Assembly (NCBI GenBank): GCA_947095535.1
Contig: OX352774.1
Span: 66,588,416-66,652,415, forward strand
Origin: Poecilobothrus nobilitatus
Lineage: Eukaryota > Arthropoda > Insecta > Diptera > Dolichopodidae
DNA length: 64,000 nucleotides
Direction of reading: 5' to 3'
Shown: in pieces, positions 1-13,021 of the stretch
How positions within the stretch are numbered: position 1 is the first letter of the stretch
How the letters are laid out: every line of letters begins with the position of its first letter
Program-made: the position numbers and the translations under genes
The notes under the pieces: model-generated
Told to the model about the DNA's origin: nothing
Databases searched by the model: none
The model's input: the letters and a program-made list of their open reading frames with translations, nothing else

Positions 1-979
1 GAAATATTTTGTTTTTAAAAAAAAATTTTTTTAGTCAATTTTGTTTTTAAAAATTTTAAAATACAAGTTTCATTTATGTTAAAAAATTTTTTAAGTAATG
101 AAATTATTAATTATTTTGTACAATTAATTAATAATTAAATTGAAGAGTTTTGTAATTTAAAAATGAATTTAAAATGAATATATTTATAATGTCATACAGA
201 AAATGTTTTCTTTTAATAATAAAGAAATTAAATAAAATGGAAAGTATACACAATAACTATAATATAGTATATGTAACACACTGTAAAAGAGCAGAAGGAA
301 AGAAAATGGAATAGGTACAATAAGTACTACACAAATGCTTTTATTTTTTGTTTTATCTGTTTTTTACTTTTATTTCAAATATCTCAAAATATATCTTTTA
401 ATTTAATTCAAAAAAGCACAAAAAAAAAAAAAAAATAAATGAAAAAAGGATATTCATGAACACAATGTTTTTAGTTTTTGTTTTTTTTTTTTTTTTATAT
501 TTTATCTTTTATAGTTACACATTAAAATTTTAATATAAATGTTTTTTATTAGAACATAATATATATAAATATATATGTTACAATATTAATAATATTAAAA
601 TTTAAGTTTAAAATTGTATCTACTGTAAAATAAAAGTATAATAAATTTGTTTATTCGGTCTCTGCTTTAATTAAACTTTTTTTTAATATTTTAATAATAA
701 ATTTTATTATTTCACCAGTTTTATAAATGTTCACTATTATGAAAATGTTTTGCACGACACTTTTTTCACTTTTTTTTTTCTTTTTTTTTATTTTTTCTAT
801 ATAAGATAAAAGCTTATTGTATTATGGACATACAAGTCGTTTATGAAGACGAAAATAAGGAATTCAATTCGGACCAGTTATATGGAAAAAAAAACAACTT
901 TTCTTTTTTTGTTTTTCTATGTATATATATATATATATATATATGATTGATAAATACATATATTTCTTTTAAATATATC

Positions 980-1010
<31 letters not shown>

Positions 1011-2438
1011 TTAAGATGATGGTGATGATGTGATATTCAAAAAATATATTTAACTGAAATAGAACAAAAACAAAAGGCAAAAAAAAAAAAAAGCTTTATC
1101 ATGGAAAATATTGCTTAAAATCATATATTTACTGTTGGAATAACAATATTGGCTATTATACATTATAATATATAATATATTGTTAATATATAATATATTT
1201 TTATATATATAAAATATAAAAAGAATGTTTTTTTTTTTGGTTTTTGAAATAAATATGAGAAAAATTTATGTGGAAAAGCTTCTTAAATATATAAAATCTG
1301 TAATACATCGGCATTTCTGTTTTTTATTCAACTTTGCTTTTGAAAAAAGAAAATTTAAGTTTAATCACCGTAGAAAACTTTAAAAATAAATAAAAATGTT
1401 ATTTTATTAAGATTGCCATCTTTCAAAAAAAAAAAAATTAAATTAAAAATTCGTATAGGAGATTCATTTATATCCTTTTAAAATACTTTCATGTACATAT
1501 AATAAAAGCAATGAAACGTGGCTAAATATATGGAAGTCATATTTCATATTCATATTCATAAAGCCTAATTGCTTAATAATAACGTACTTGATACATTAGA
1601 TAAGATTAAAAATATATTCTTAAAATGGAGTAAACATTTTATAGTTTGACAAAAAGAACAGAAATTCATATTGACAACACAATATCCTAATCCGACAATC
1701 ATAGTTCTTCAATGATTTTGTGATTTTATTAAAATGTGCACAACTTCATGACATCTTTTATTTAATATTTAAATCTATTTACTTTTCCACATTCAAATTG
1801 GAAAGAAAATTTTTTAATACATTAATACATAATATAATATCTACATATAAAAATCAAGCAAAAATTTCTTGTTTTTTAAAAAATTAGGACAAAATAAATC
1901 TAGATCAAAAAGAAAAGATAAATTTATGAAAAAAAGATAATCGTTGCACGGTTGGTAACCATAATATACTTATATTTACATTTAAACATATATCCCTATC
2001 TACAATAGATAATAAAAGGCAAAAGGGAAAAGAAAAGAAAAGAAACGAGTATATAAAATTTTAGAATTGAAGTAGTCCACAACCACGGATAAGAACATGT
2101 TGCACAACCAACATCATAGGTTAATATACGTATCTTATGTCATTTTTAAATTTAAATAACCTCAAAGGTTTTTGGGTTTTTTGTTGTTTTTTTTTTTCTT
2201 TACTTTTCTACCTTTTTTTTTTTTTTATGTAGGTATAGAACTTGAAAATATAATTCCGTCCGATACATGTTGCCAAGGAAATCAACAGAAAAAAAAAAAC
2301 TTTCTATTTTTTTTTTTTTTTTTTTTTGGCTCTTTGACAATAATCGAATAATGAAAAATTACAATTAATAAAGATTTGAGCAACATGTAAAGTATTTTTT
2401 TATCTATTTTTAACACAAGTAATGCTTACAAATTAAGT

Positions 2439-2472
<34 letters not shown>

Positions 2473-5400
2473 TATTTCAACTTATAATTTGATGTAAATA
2501 GACGTATATAAAAAATGTATATGTAATAACTATTTTTTCTTTTTTTTTTTTGCTTTATTGCCAGATACTAACATTGTAAACATTATGATATCGAAAATGT
2601 TGTTGTAATTTTTATTCATTTTATTCCCTAACTTTAATTTATTATCCTTTGAAGTTTGATTGAGTTTTATTTTATTTCTTGTTGTTATGTTTTTTTTTTT
2701 TTTTTTTTTTAAATGTCAAATGTGAAGTAAAATAATGAACATACTTACTTATATACACATGATGAACATTTTTTTTTAAATACATAATATATTCGTATAT
2801 ATATAACTATATAATATTATATAGAAAATAATAAAAATATATATTTACTTTACTACTCTCACGTAGCATGTAGTAATATTTGTTGTGCGTATGTATTTAA
2901 AGGACAAATATTAAAGTATATATTAAATTTCAGTTTATATATGTATATAAAGTAAATTTCTCTATTAAATATGAGGTGTTTTTTTTTTTTTTTTTCAATG
3001 TATAACTTAACTACCTTTTCAATACAACTATATTAGATAGCAACAGGCTTTATTCAATAAAGTTTTTTTTTTTTAATATTTGCTTATTTTTATTTGTATT
3101 TGTTAATCGTTTACCAATGTATATGTAGGATTTTCTTTTTTTGTCTTGTCTTGTTTTGTTTTTCTTTCTTTATTGTTGGTGTTTTTATTGTATGTATATA
3201 TATTTGAAAAAAAAAGCACTTCCATACAGCACAGTAACCTTTATAATAGGTACATGCATAATAATGGAATGATTCAAAGGATAACGAAATATGTAGCTTC
3301 AAATATATTTTTTTACAGTTTCCCAAAAGATAGAAAAAAAAAGCTTTTTTTTTTTTAAATTTTCTTGTTTTTTTTGGTTGATATATTCATAAGATAATAA
3401 TTTTCATAGTGATGGAATTTTTTGAATTTTATTTTGAAATATTTATAACTTTAATACTGTGATTTATTGTTATATTTTATTAAAATGTTATCGGTGTTGG
3501 CCACTGCAAGCGTATTTTGAAATTATTAATAATTAATTATTAATTATTTTGTCTTTTATTTTGTTATTGTGTTATTTGGTAGACCTTATCAGTTGATTGT
3601 ATTTAATGATTATCTTGGTCTTTTATCTGACTCAAGATTATATTGATTGTTAAAACTATGTTATGTTTCAGAGCAGAGTTATATTATGTTGTTTCATTTT
3701 CATTGATAACTTGATTAGGGTTGAATACCTAATCTGATGCAATTAGTAGAGCAATACACACTTACTACTGGTTCAATTTAAGATTATCTATATTAGTTTA
3801 TTATATTTGTACGAAGAGTTAAATTTAATTTCTACAGTATCATTTTTTTCTATTTAGACTGAGGATTTATGTTTTTTATTTATCAGTAAATTAAATTACT
3901 ATATAATTTGCAATTTGAACATTTTATATTAATCTAATACAATATAATTAGATTATTAACATTTTTATTAACGTATCGCGACAAAAAAGGCATACTATAT
4001 ACAATATAGTATATACCTTCTTTTTTTTCAGTAAAGCGACATCTTTTTTCAAAGAATCAAATTATTATAAAAAGTTAAAAATTTTTTTATTTTTATAATT
4101 CACCACTAGGTCTGAATAAAGCTTTATTTAAATTAAAACAATCCTTTCATTTAATAAATGAAGTAAATGAGTAATTTAAGTTAGAAGACACGAGTCTTTG
4201 CAATTTAGAAGATCTGATTCATCGTAGTTCATTAGAAAATTTTAATAATATGATTTTTTTTTGCTAAAAATTTGCTTTTGTTTGAAACAAAGTTATTATA
4301 GTTTTATATAATTTTATAACAAGTGTCATACGGTGATATGTAACAAAATTTCATCATAGTAATTGCACTTACCAATTAAAATTTGACATCCCAACTTATC
4401 GTGGCTAATAAATCGTACTATACAAACATCCATATGTTTTTATTTTGATAAAATATGAAATTTTCCAGTTTATACAAACTGTGAGCTTATACCTATTGTT
4501 AAAGGTATAACCGTAAATCCGTAAGGTAAACCCGTAAAACCGGTAAGGTAAACCCGTTTTCATATAATATTCTTACTAAATACACTAATTAATTTAGTGG
4601 TTTCCATCATTTTGAACCAGAAGACAAAATGGAATAAGTTAGTTAACAGGAACTAAATCCTGGATCCTCTGACTAAAACTTTCTGGCAGCAATTTTATAT
4701 TGATAAAAAGTGACTGCCACTTTATCTATGGTGTCATCTTAATAAATGTTTTCATTCTTACTAATTTCAAGTTTTTTTTTTTCGATTTTTCTCAATTTAA
4801 ATATTCTCAACCCATTTATTTAAGATACTAGTTATTGATATAGTTAATTTTCTAAAATTATCATATATGTGATTGCTCATTTATATAACCTTTCGATTAT
4901 TTTTATTACAATATAATCTTAACTATAATAGTCATTATTAGTATTATATGATTTTGTACGTTAGCATGACATTTTACTTACTATAATAAAATAATAATTC
5001 GTTGTCATTTAAAAAACATACGTCAAGTGATTAGTAAACGATAGAGAGTGTAAAAGTTATATACATATAATCATTAGTGATTTGATATTTTTCAAATGAT
5101 TTGTTATAACTATTAAAAATACAAAATAATACAAAACAGGCAAAATAATACTATATATTATTTTTTCTGTGGTTATAGTATATGATGATGATTTTATATA
5201 TTATTATAATTCATAATCATATCGAAAACTTATCAAATATTTATATGCTAGCTATAAAGACGTTAGGCGTATTGACTTTTACATTTATAAATTAATAATT
5301 TATCAAAAAAATGTCCCAGTTGGTTACTGGTTTGTGAATATATAACTTAATGCATAATTAAGTAAAAAACAGATCCTGATTCTTATTATCAAAATCCCTA

Positions 5401-6649
5401 AAAGTATGCAATATTTTTTTTTAATTTATTCTCAAGTGCGGTGAGTGATTGAGCGTATAATTCGACGTAGTGCTGGTTAAATCCTACACAAATTGTTAGT
5501 ATTTTTAATTGAAAGGAAAATTACTAAAAGTTTATTCCAGATATGGCCTAAGTAGCTGGTGGTTGTCATAATATTGCATAATCGTACGTGATACATATTT
5601 TTTTAATTTAAATAAAATACTATAACCACATAGGATTCATTAAAAGAGAAAGGATCATTTGTTCTTAGACTTTTGCCATACACTAATTGTTATTTAAATT
5701 AAAATGTAACAACACTTTAAAATTTTAATATTGTAAAAGTTTTTATTCTTTTCAACCAAAAGCTTTTAAAACATGTAATAGTGCCTAATTGTAATGAACA
5801 TTTTAATGAAAAACTTATTAAAATTTTGTTTTTATGAAGAAGTCATTTGTTTCTTTAGACTAACCTGGTTCTATATAATTTTTATGAAACATTTAAAAAA
5901 GGAATTGAATTATTTTTTTTTTTTTTTTAAGGAAACAAAGCAATAGTAATTATACAACTTCTTCTTTCAACATATTTTACATGGCAAATGTAAACAGAAA
6001 ATACAGTCAAATTATAAACATGCATTTATTTTAAAAGTTTTTATGATGTTTGAAAATTTGTTTGTATTTATATTTTTTATATTTGCAGGAATGTGCAAAA
6101 AATATACAGCCCGTAATTATTTAAATAGTTTCGTCAAAAGTAGCTATTGCTGGTTTAATGATATGAACATGGCTAACTAGAACCCAAAATAACATTTTAC
6201 TTATTATTTAACATCTTTTTACTTTCTTCGAAGACACCTCATTCAGACACCACCTGAAAATATCTTTTGAAATAACATATTGTTGCCGACAGGAATTCAT
6301 AAAACTTTTTTAAAATAAAATTCTTGTTTCAACTTGTACGGCCAATTTTACATACATGATGTAATGACGGCGATTTTGAATTTACAAACTACAAATCTAT
6401 ACCTGTTGCTCTTGCATCAAATTATAATAATTATGACTCATTAGTGTAAATTCTTAAGTCATATATTCTCTTTCTACCAAAACCTCATTTTCAAGGATAA
6501 TTTTCAAAAGACGATTTTTTTTCATATGTTTTTTCCTCGCTTAAAAAAAAATTTTTTTAATGGTAGAAATCAAAGATAACATCAGCACAAAAAAGGCTGT
6601 GTTGTGTTAATTTGGACTTGAAACTGTTTTTGCAAACCTGGTAGCTTTG
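1..6649. other. AT-rich non-coding DNA
   Basis: It holds TA microsatellites (921-944, 980-1006, about 2441-2466) and many T or A runs up to 3.1 kb; the sequence from 3.4 to 6.6 kb has fewer homopolymers and looks like old repeat DNA. A near-perfect palindrome lies at 3989-4016 and a duplicated CCGTAAGGTAAACCCGT-like unit at about 4516-4558. The overlapping plus and minus open readings at 3.1-3.36 kb are Phe/Lys-rich and read as chance. Confidence 0.5.
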
Positions 6650-7045
6650 TGATATTACTTTTAGCCCTTTCTCTCTTTTCTAATTGGAGGAACTTGCTTA
6701 ATAGGTCTTTTAGGTTTTTTCGCCGCTTTCCAGAGTGAATGATCAGTTTTATTATCATATGTTAGTTCTTCTAAATACAGACTAAATGACTCGTTCTTAA
6801 TTCTTTTTATTTCTCTTTTTAATTTTTCGCTAGCATTGTTTAAAATTTTCTTATCTTGAAGAGGTCTAGTTTGGTGCCATTTACGCCTTAATCTTCTTTT
6901 CTCTGCAATTATTTCTCTGATCTTCCTCGGATAATTATTTTCTACTGCTTCGTTTGATATCTGTTGACCTTAACCAAGCAGCATTTTGTATATTTTTTAT
7001 GAATTTTCCAACCTCATCATCTAACTGCTTTTTACTGATAATAAA
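6650..7045 (-). pseudogene. Jockey-clade LINE fragment (region before reverse transcriptase)
   Basis: The minus strand, in shifted frames, reads DDEVGKFIKNIQNAAWL, then YPRKIREIIAEKRRLRRKWH, QTRPLQDKKILNN, LKREIKRIKNESFSLYLEEL and LWKAAKKPKRPIKQVPPIRK. This order is typical of the linker between the endonuclease and the reverse transcriptase in Jockey-type ORF2 proteins. A frameshift and stop separate the first part, and the similarity ends after PPIRK, so neither enzyme domain is present. It is a 5'- and 3'-truncated, dead remnant. Confidence 0.82.
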
Positions 7046-9056
7046 AAAAAATAATTAAGCTATTAATAGAATTATTTCTTTGGCAACAATCAGCAAAAAA
7101 ATTGTGTTTCTTTTTATGCTTAGATTATCCAGATTATTTTGTGTTTCCTTTTTAACTCGGAGTGAGCTCAAAGCGCGATCTGTAAGCTCGTAAAAATTTC
7201 TCAGATTTCACAGAGATGTCAAAAAATAAAACGTCAAATTAAGAATAAAATATTAAAACAGTCATTAAAAAAAATTTTGTGCATAGATAAAGGTTTTTTT
7301 AAAGTTTTTTTTTAATTTTATTGAAATTTTACAGAAATTAACTTTGTTTTATTTTATTTTTTAAATAAATTACTTTAACAACTATATTATTACATTTAAA
7401 ATAATGAAATAAAATAAAAAATAATGATGTTAGAAATTAATTAGGATAAAAATTGACAATTTGTGCTCTGAGCGTTGCTTTTTTAATTCAGAGCGGTCAG
7501 AGTTCAGATAAAAGTTTGCTCTGAGCATTATTCGCTCTGAGCACTCGACATCTGATCTGATGAGAAAAAGAAAAACGCCCATAGATATGTTTATGATCAT
7601 TTAAAATCATATGGGTTTGACATTTATTTTAGATACTCTGCAAATTGTATTATTAGATATGTATGTGATTCGCTTATTATCGTATGGATATATTCATATA
7701 TTATTTCTACTTTATATCAAGTTGAATTTTTTTTTACATTTCCTATGTTACGTATAAGCGCAGTTGATACTCAATTATCCTTGCTTAGATTACCCCTGCA
7801 TTATCTAAACTGGGAGAATTTTAGAATTGCTTTGGCATGTATTTTATTTAAAATAAATTTTTTACGTTTTATTTTTCAAATTTAGATTGTAGCGTTATTC
7901 CGAGTAATTGAAAAAACTGAGCGTTTTCAATAAAGCACAATTCCAAAATTAAAATATATTCCATAATAAGTTTTGGGTAATGAGTGCATAGCTAAACTGA
8001 AAAGTAAGTTTATAATAATATAAAAATTGAAAAAATGCGTTAGACAAATTTGTTATACAAAATTGTGTAACATCAAGTCACACTTTCATCAATTTTACGG
8101 TAACGCTATATTATTAAGCAAGGTTGTTAATAGAAATAAAAATTAAATGTTGGAGCTTTAATTTTTGTGTATTACTTCAAAAAAATTTGGACAGGTGTTA
8201 AAGTGACAAATATTTAAAAATAGGAAAATATAGCTCTTAAACGGGGGGCGACACAAAAATATTTTAACTCATACTGAAATAACTCATTCTTATTTTCAAA
8301 GATCTAACTCCTCTTAAAATTTCATGTTTATAACTTAAACCGTTTAAAAGATAAAAGGGATCAAAAATTTTGTAAAAACTGGCTTAACGATAATTAAGAT
8401 ACCGCATTGCAAAAGTACATATATATATATATGTTTAGAAAGCTTATTCTTTCCAAATTGAAGATATACCTTATAGAACTTATATTAAATGACAATTTAA
8501 ATACAGGGTTTTTTCGAACTTGGGAGACTGTACCTTTGTAGCGGGTGTGGCTACAGAAAAAAGTTATTCCACAAGTTTTGTAAACAACCAGCCGGTTAAT
8601 ATATTTTACCGTGACATCTAAATTACAAAAAATTCGTATGTGATACAAAACTTCTTGATTCCAAAAGAATCATGATTCTAGATATACGTTTATGCATGTT
8701 ACATATTAAAGTAGATTTTGTAACAGAAAAATCATATCTAAATATGTATTTGTATTCAAAATTTAGCGGAATCTCATAATACGTAGTGTGTGGCTGAAAA
8801 CTACTAAATTATAATTATATAGATATTTTTGTTAATATAATACAATGTTTACCTTTATAAAAATAAAAGTTATAATTAATATGCTTTTCAATTATCTTAC
8901 ATTTGTCAGTGTCGAGCAAACATTGATAATCGACAATTCAATAACATAATTTGACGCCTAATATTAAATTGACGTATCATCAAATTCACATTTTTCCTAA
9001 AAAAATTAAACCTATAATCTAAAGTTTAAAACAATCTATTGATGTAAACCTTTACC

Positions 9057-9094
<38 letters not shown>

Positions 9095-9400
9095 TATACA
9101 GTTTAACAAGTATATTTTCATTTTAATATCATAATTAAAATTTTAACTCAAACATTTTCGTTAAAATGATACTCTACATATTATAACTGTTTGTTCAGAG
9201 AAGAAACTTTTGTAAATGTCAGAATTAAACCTATAAAACCTAGTGAAAAAGGACAGAATAATAAAAAAATACATATTTTAAAATGAAGAAAATTAAACAA
9301 AAGAATTTATTTTGGAAAATTTTCCATTTTTATTTAAGTGCAACATTTAAAAAAGTTACCAAATATAACATTTATATCTGAATAATTTCAAATCAATTAT
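7046..9400. other. AT-rich DNA with GCTCTGAGC motif cluster and old repeat ends
   Basis: Around 7465-7550 the motif GCTCTGAGC occurs three times together with CAGAGCGGTCAGAG, and GGAGTGAGCTC lies at 7160; this may be the end of an hAT-like element. At 8503-8533 a 31-bp segment runs from TACAG to CTGTA. A TA-rich microsatellite lies at 9057-9099. No gene is supported; the 84-codon minus reading at 8394-8648 shows no family features. Confidence 0.45.
9057..9099. repeat. TA dinucleotide microsatellite
   Basis: An alternating TA tract interrupted by a single TG. Similar tracts lie at 921-944 and 980-1006. Confidence 0.92.
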
Positions 9401-10780
9401 TTTCTTCCATTTTCTTTTTTTTTTTGTTTTTATTATTATTATTACCTTTTTTTTTTTTTGTTTTTTTTTTGTTTAATTTTTTTTTTTTTTATCATTTTAA
9501 ATTTTATAAATAATTTGTTTTTATTTTTGTTTTTTTTTTTTTTTAATTTAATTTTAAGTTTTTGTTTAGCTTTTCCTTCTACTACGCGCAGTCGACTAGA
9601 GCTTACAAAAACAAAATTTTCGGCAATTATTATTCTATTATTAATTTTTTGAAATTTTTTTTTTTTGGTTTTTTTTTTTTTTGTTATTGCTAAACGGAAA
9701 ATAATTAATTATGTATGTTTTTTTTTTTTTTTTTTGTTTACTAATTAATTAATTTAATTAAGGTTTTATATCCTGGATTTTTAATTTTTCTGTTATATAG
9801 TTCGACTTAATTTTTAATGCACTTTATATTTGCACAGAAAAAAAAAAAAGATTTGTTTTTTTATTTGTTTTTTTTTTTTGCATAGAAATTGGTAAATTGT
9901 TGTGTTGGTTTTTTGTGTTGGTTGGTTATAAAGCGTGTGTTTTTAAAATTCAATATTGATTTTTTTTATTAAATTTTTTGGTTTTTTTTGTTTTTGTTTT
10001 TTCTATTTTTACATAAAAATTTTTGAAATATTTTTTTTTTTGTTTTTTCCTCCTGCGAACTAACGTTACAATGACGACATGGTATTTCTAATTAAATATA
10101 ATAATGATAATTAGCAGAAGAGAAACCATTTTGTTTTTTCTTTTTTTTTTTTTAATATTTTTAATTCACGATTGAAATTAAAAAAACAAGAAAAAAGCAT
10201 TTCAAGTTAATTTTATGAATTTTATGAATTTTGGTATTTTTTTTTTTGTTTAATAAAAAAAAAAAACTTTACTTTAGATTTGTGATGATGATGATGATAA
10301 TGATGATGGTGATGGTTGTATTGGAAAATATACACATATAGACAATTATGTACTACGAAAAAAGTTGTTCTTTTTTCTTTTTGGTTGTAATATAATTTTT
10401 TTTTTTTGTTGGTGTGATAGCAAGAAAATACATCGGCTAACAGTTTTTTCTAAGTAAAAGTGTTAGATAGAAGAAATTTTGTTTTTTTATTTTTGTTTTT
10501 TTTTTTTTTTTTTGGTTTTTAATTTTTTTTTTTAATTTTTCTTTTTATAAATATGTATAACATCAAAAATAGCAAATGCAGATATAGCGCTTTTTTTCAA
10601 AAAAAAAGTTTTGCTAAAATAATTCAAAAAAAAAAAAAAAGCAATATTATACAGTTATCAGTTGATATATAAATTTTATTAAGACGACGATTACGACGAC
10701 GACGTGTTTTATATAATCTTATTTTACAATCATTTTGGCATAATTAATCACCGCTGTAAAATTTTATCGAATATAATATA

Positions 10781-10814
<34 letters not shown>

Positions 10815-11164
10815 TACATATTTTTTACTTATATACATATACTTATATATTTTTTTTTATTATATTTTTTTATATTTTTTTTTTTTTTTAAAGTTTGTAT
10901 AGACACATAAGACTAACGTTGATTCGAATTCCTTAAATTTTTTTCTATATAGAAAGACATAGAAATTAAAGCAGATTTGACTTATAACAATTTTTTTTTT
11001 GTTTGTTTTTTTTTTTGTGTTTTTAAATAATCGCTCCAAATCGTTACAGGATTATACTCGTATATTATAATATTAGTAGATATAACATATTACATATATA
11101 GATTGTTATTAGTTTTAATTAATATACATTCAGATATTATAGTAACATCGATATTCGGGAATTA
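9401..11164. other. T-run block with GAT and GAC triplet repeats
   Basis: The plus strand is dominated by T runs interrupted by single G. Embedded are islands of more ordinary sequence (CTACTACGCGCAGTCGACTAG near 9579, CCTGCGAACTAACG near 10052), a GAT repeat (10283-10316) and a GAC repeat (10682-10702). This could be an upstream region or leader of a plus-strand gene starting near 11.2 kb, or very distal UTR of the minus-strand gene. The short plus ORFs here are Phe/Ile runs and not genes. Confidence 0.4.
10283..10316. repeat. GAT trinucleotide microsatellite
   Basis: About eleven GAT or GAT-like units with AAT and GGT interruptions, inside the T-run block. Confidence 0.9.
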
Positions 11165-11165
11165 T

Positions 11166-11244
11166 ACACATATATATATATATAGCTATAATTTTCAGTC
11201 TATCCGTTCGCGCAATCGTTATAAGCAAAAATCTACTTACTGGT
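11166..11244 (+). promoter_or_regulatory. candidate TATA-Inr promoter with short leader and splice donor
   Basis: A TATA tract (about 11166-11184) lies about 30 bp before TCAGTC (11195-11200), the arthropod initiator consensus. A 46-nt stretch of unusually high CG content (CCGTTCGCGCAATCG) follows and ends at CTG followed by GTAAGT (GT at 11243-11244). The three signals have the right order and spacing for a core promoter plus first non-coding exon on the plus strand. No downstream plus-strand exon could be found, so it may be chance. Confidence 0.28.
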
Positions 11245-12330
11245 AAGTTAAAATTTAATTCAATTGAAATTAACGAAAAGAAAAATAAAACAAAAAAAAA
11301 AATTTTTTTTAATAATTTATAAAAATATTATTGAAAAAAGAAAAAGGATATAGGATTAATTGATTTACACGATACTTGTTGTTTCAATTTTAAACGTAAT
11401 AAACGTAATAAACGTAATAAACATAAATTATATATAGGTATGAATATATAATTTAATTGAACCAATCCTTTTTTTTTTTTATATGTATATACACGCATAT
11501 CTTGTATTTTCCTTTAAACGATTTCAATTTAGTTTACGTATCTATCGTGTAAATCGGAAAAATGGAATTTGTCCTATAACTATAAGATGGATATTATTGA
11601 ATAATTTTTCTTTTTGTAATTTTGTGCTTTTTAATATATTTTTTATACATTTTTTATTTTTAGTATCGTGCAGTATTAATTGTGATTTTCTTTTTTAATT
11701 TAAATTTAAATTTTTTGAAAAAGAAAATTTCCAGTCGAATAAAAAAATTGAATTTTTTAAAATTTTTATTAATTTCTTTGTTTTTTGTTTTTTTTTTTAT
11801 TAATTTATTTTATATGAAACCTCCTACATAAGTATTGATCTTTTTTTTTTTTTTTGTGTGTTTTTTATATTCATTTATTTAGAAAATAATATTTTACTAT
11901 AAATCCATTACATCTGTTTTTAATTAATTTTGCAAAAGTTGAAAGGATTGTTTAATTTTTTTTTTTTTGTGATTATTGTATTTAAACAGTTGAATTTGTC
12001 ATATTTAAACAGATTTGATCCTTTCAAACAAGCATAACTTTATCTACATAAATCATATGGTTTTCATTTTTTTTTTTTGTTTTTGTTTTTTTAAAATTAA
12101 ATTTTTGAGCTATAAGTTCTTACAAGAAAACTCGTATAGAAATTATCAGAATAAATCATGGTTCTTTGATTTATAAGATCAACAGGTTCAATAATAACTA
12201 AGTGAATCGTATCACTAATAATCGTAAGGTTAATCAATATTTATTTTTTAATATTGGAATAACATGCAAATATTCGAGTTCGAAAACTTTTGAAATGAAT
12301 GAACGAATCAACTTTAATATCAAGATTTAT
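11245..12330. other. AT-rich spacer
   Basis: It contains a small tandem AAACGTAAT (three to four units, about 11393-11421). The plus-strand open reading of 71 codons at 11483-11698 has no recognisable features. Nothing else is seen. Confidence 0.5.
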
Positions 12331-13021
12331 CGGTTCATTTTATTCCTCATATACTTAATAAATCGCTACATTTATTTATAGCACAAATCTACAGTTCATT
12401 TTATACCTCATACTTAATGAATCGCTATATTTAATTATAACACAGATCTAACGGTTTATTTTATTCCTCATATACTCAATAAATCGCTATTTATTTATAA
12501 CACAGACCTAACAGTTCATTTTATTCCCATACTTAATGAATCGCTATTTATTTGTAGCACAGATATAACGGTTCATTTTATTCCTCATACTTAATGAATC
12601 GCTATATTTATTTATACACAGATCTAACGGTTTATTTTATTCCTCATACTTAATGAATCGCTATATTTATTTATAACACATATCTAACGGTACGGTTTAT
12701 TTATTCCTCATATACTTAATAAATCGCTATTTATTTATAACACAGACCTAACAGTTCCTTTTATTCCCATACTTAATGAATCGCTACGTTTATTTATAGC
12801 ATACACCTAACACGGCTCATTTTATTCCTCATACTTAATGAATCGCTATATTTATTTATAGCAAAAACCTAACAGTTAATTTTATTCCCATACTTAATGA
12901 ATCACTCTTTATTTATAGCACAGACCTAACAGTTCATTTTATTCCCATACTTAATGAATCGCTATTTATTTATAGCACAGACCTAACAGTTCATTTTATT
13001 CCTCATACTTAATGAATCGCT
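12331..13021. repeat. minisatellite, 12 copies of a unit of about 60 bp
   Basis: Each unit contains TTCATTTTATTCC, CATACTTAATGAATCGCT and a middle of the form TTTATTTATAGCACAGACC. The anchor AAT(G/A)AATCGCT recurs at about 12361, 12419, 12480, 12538, 12597, 12656, 12720, 12778, 12840, 12899 (as AATCACT), 12956 and 13014, a spacing of 57-64 bp. Units differ by a TAT indel and by Cctcat/Cccat. Copies 3-4 and 7-8 share variants, suggesting duplication of unit pairs. Confidence 0.95.

Noticed and set aside
8080..8215. Tc1-like element between GTCACACTTTCATC and GTGTTAAAGTGAC
   Set aside because: The inverted match is too short and the interior too small to support an element.
8394..8648. Minus-strand 84-codon gene
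   Set aside because: No domain, no splice context and composition like the background; a 31-bp TACAG...CTGTA segment inside it points to repeat DNA.
12331..13021. CRISPR array
   Set aside because: The tandem units have no unique spacers and the genome is eukaryotic; it is a minisatellite.
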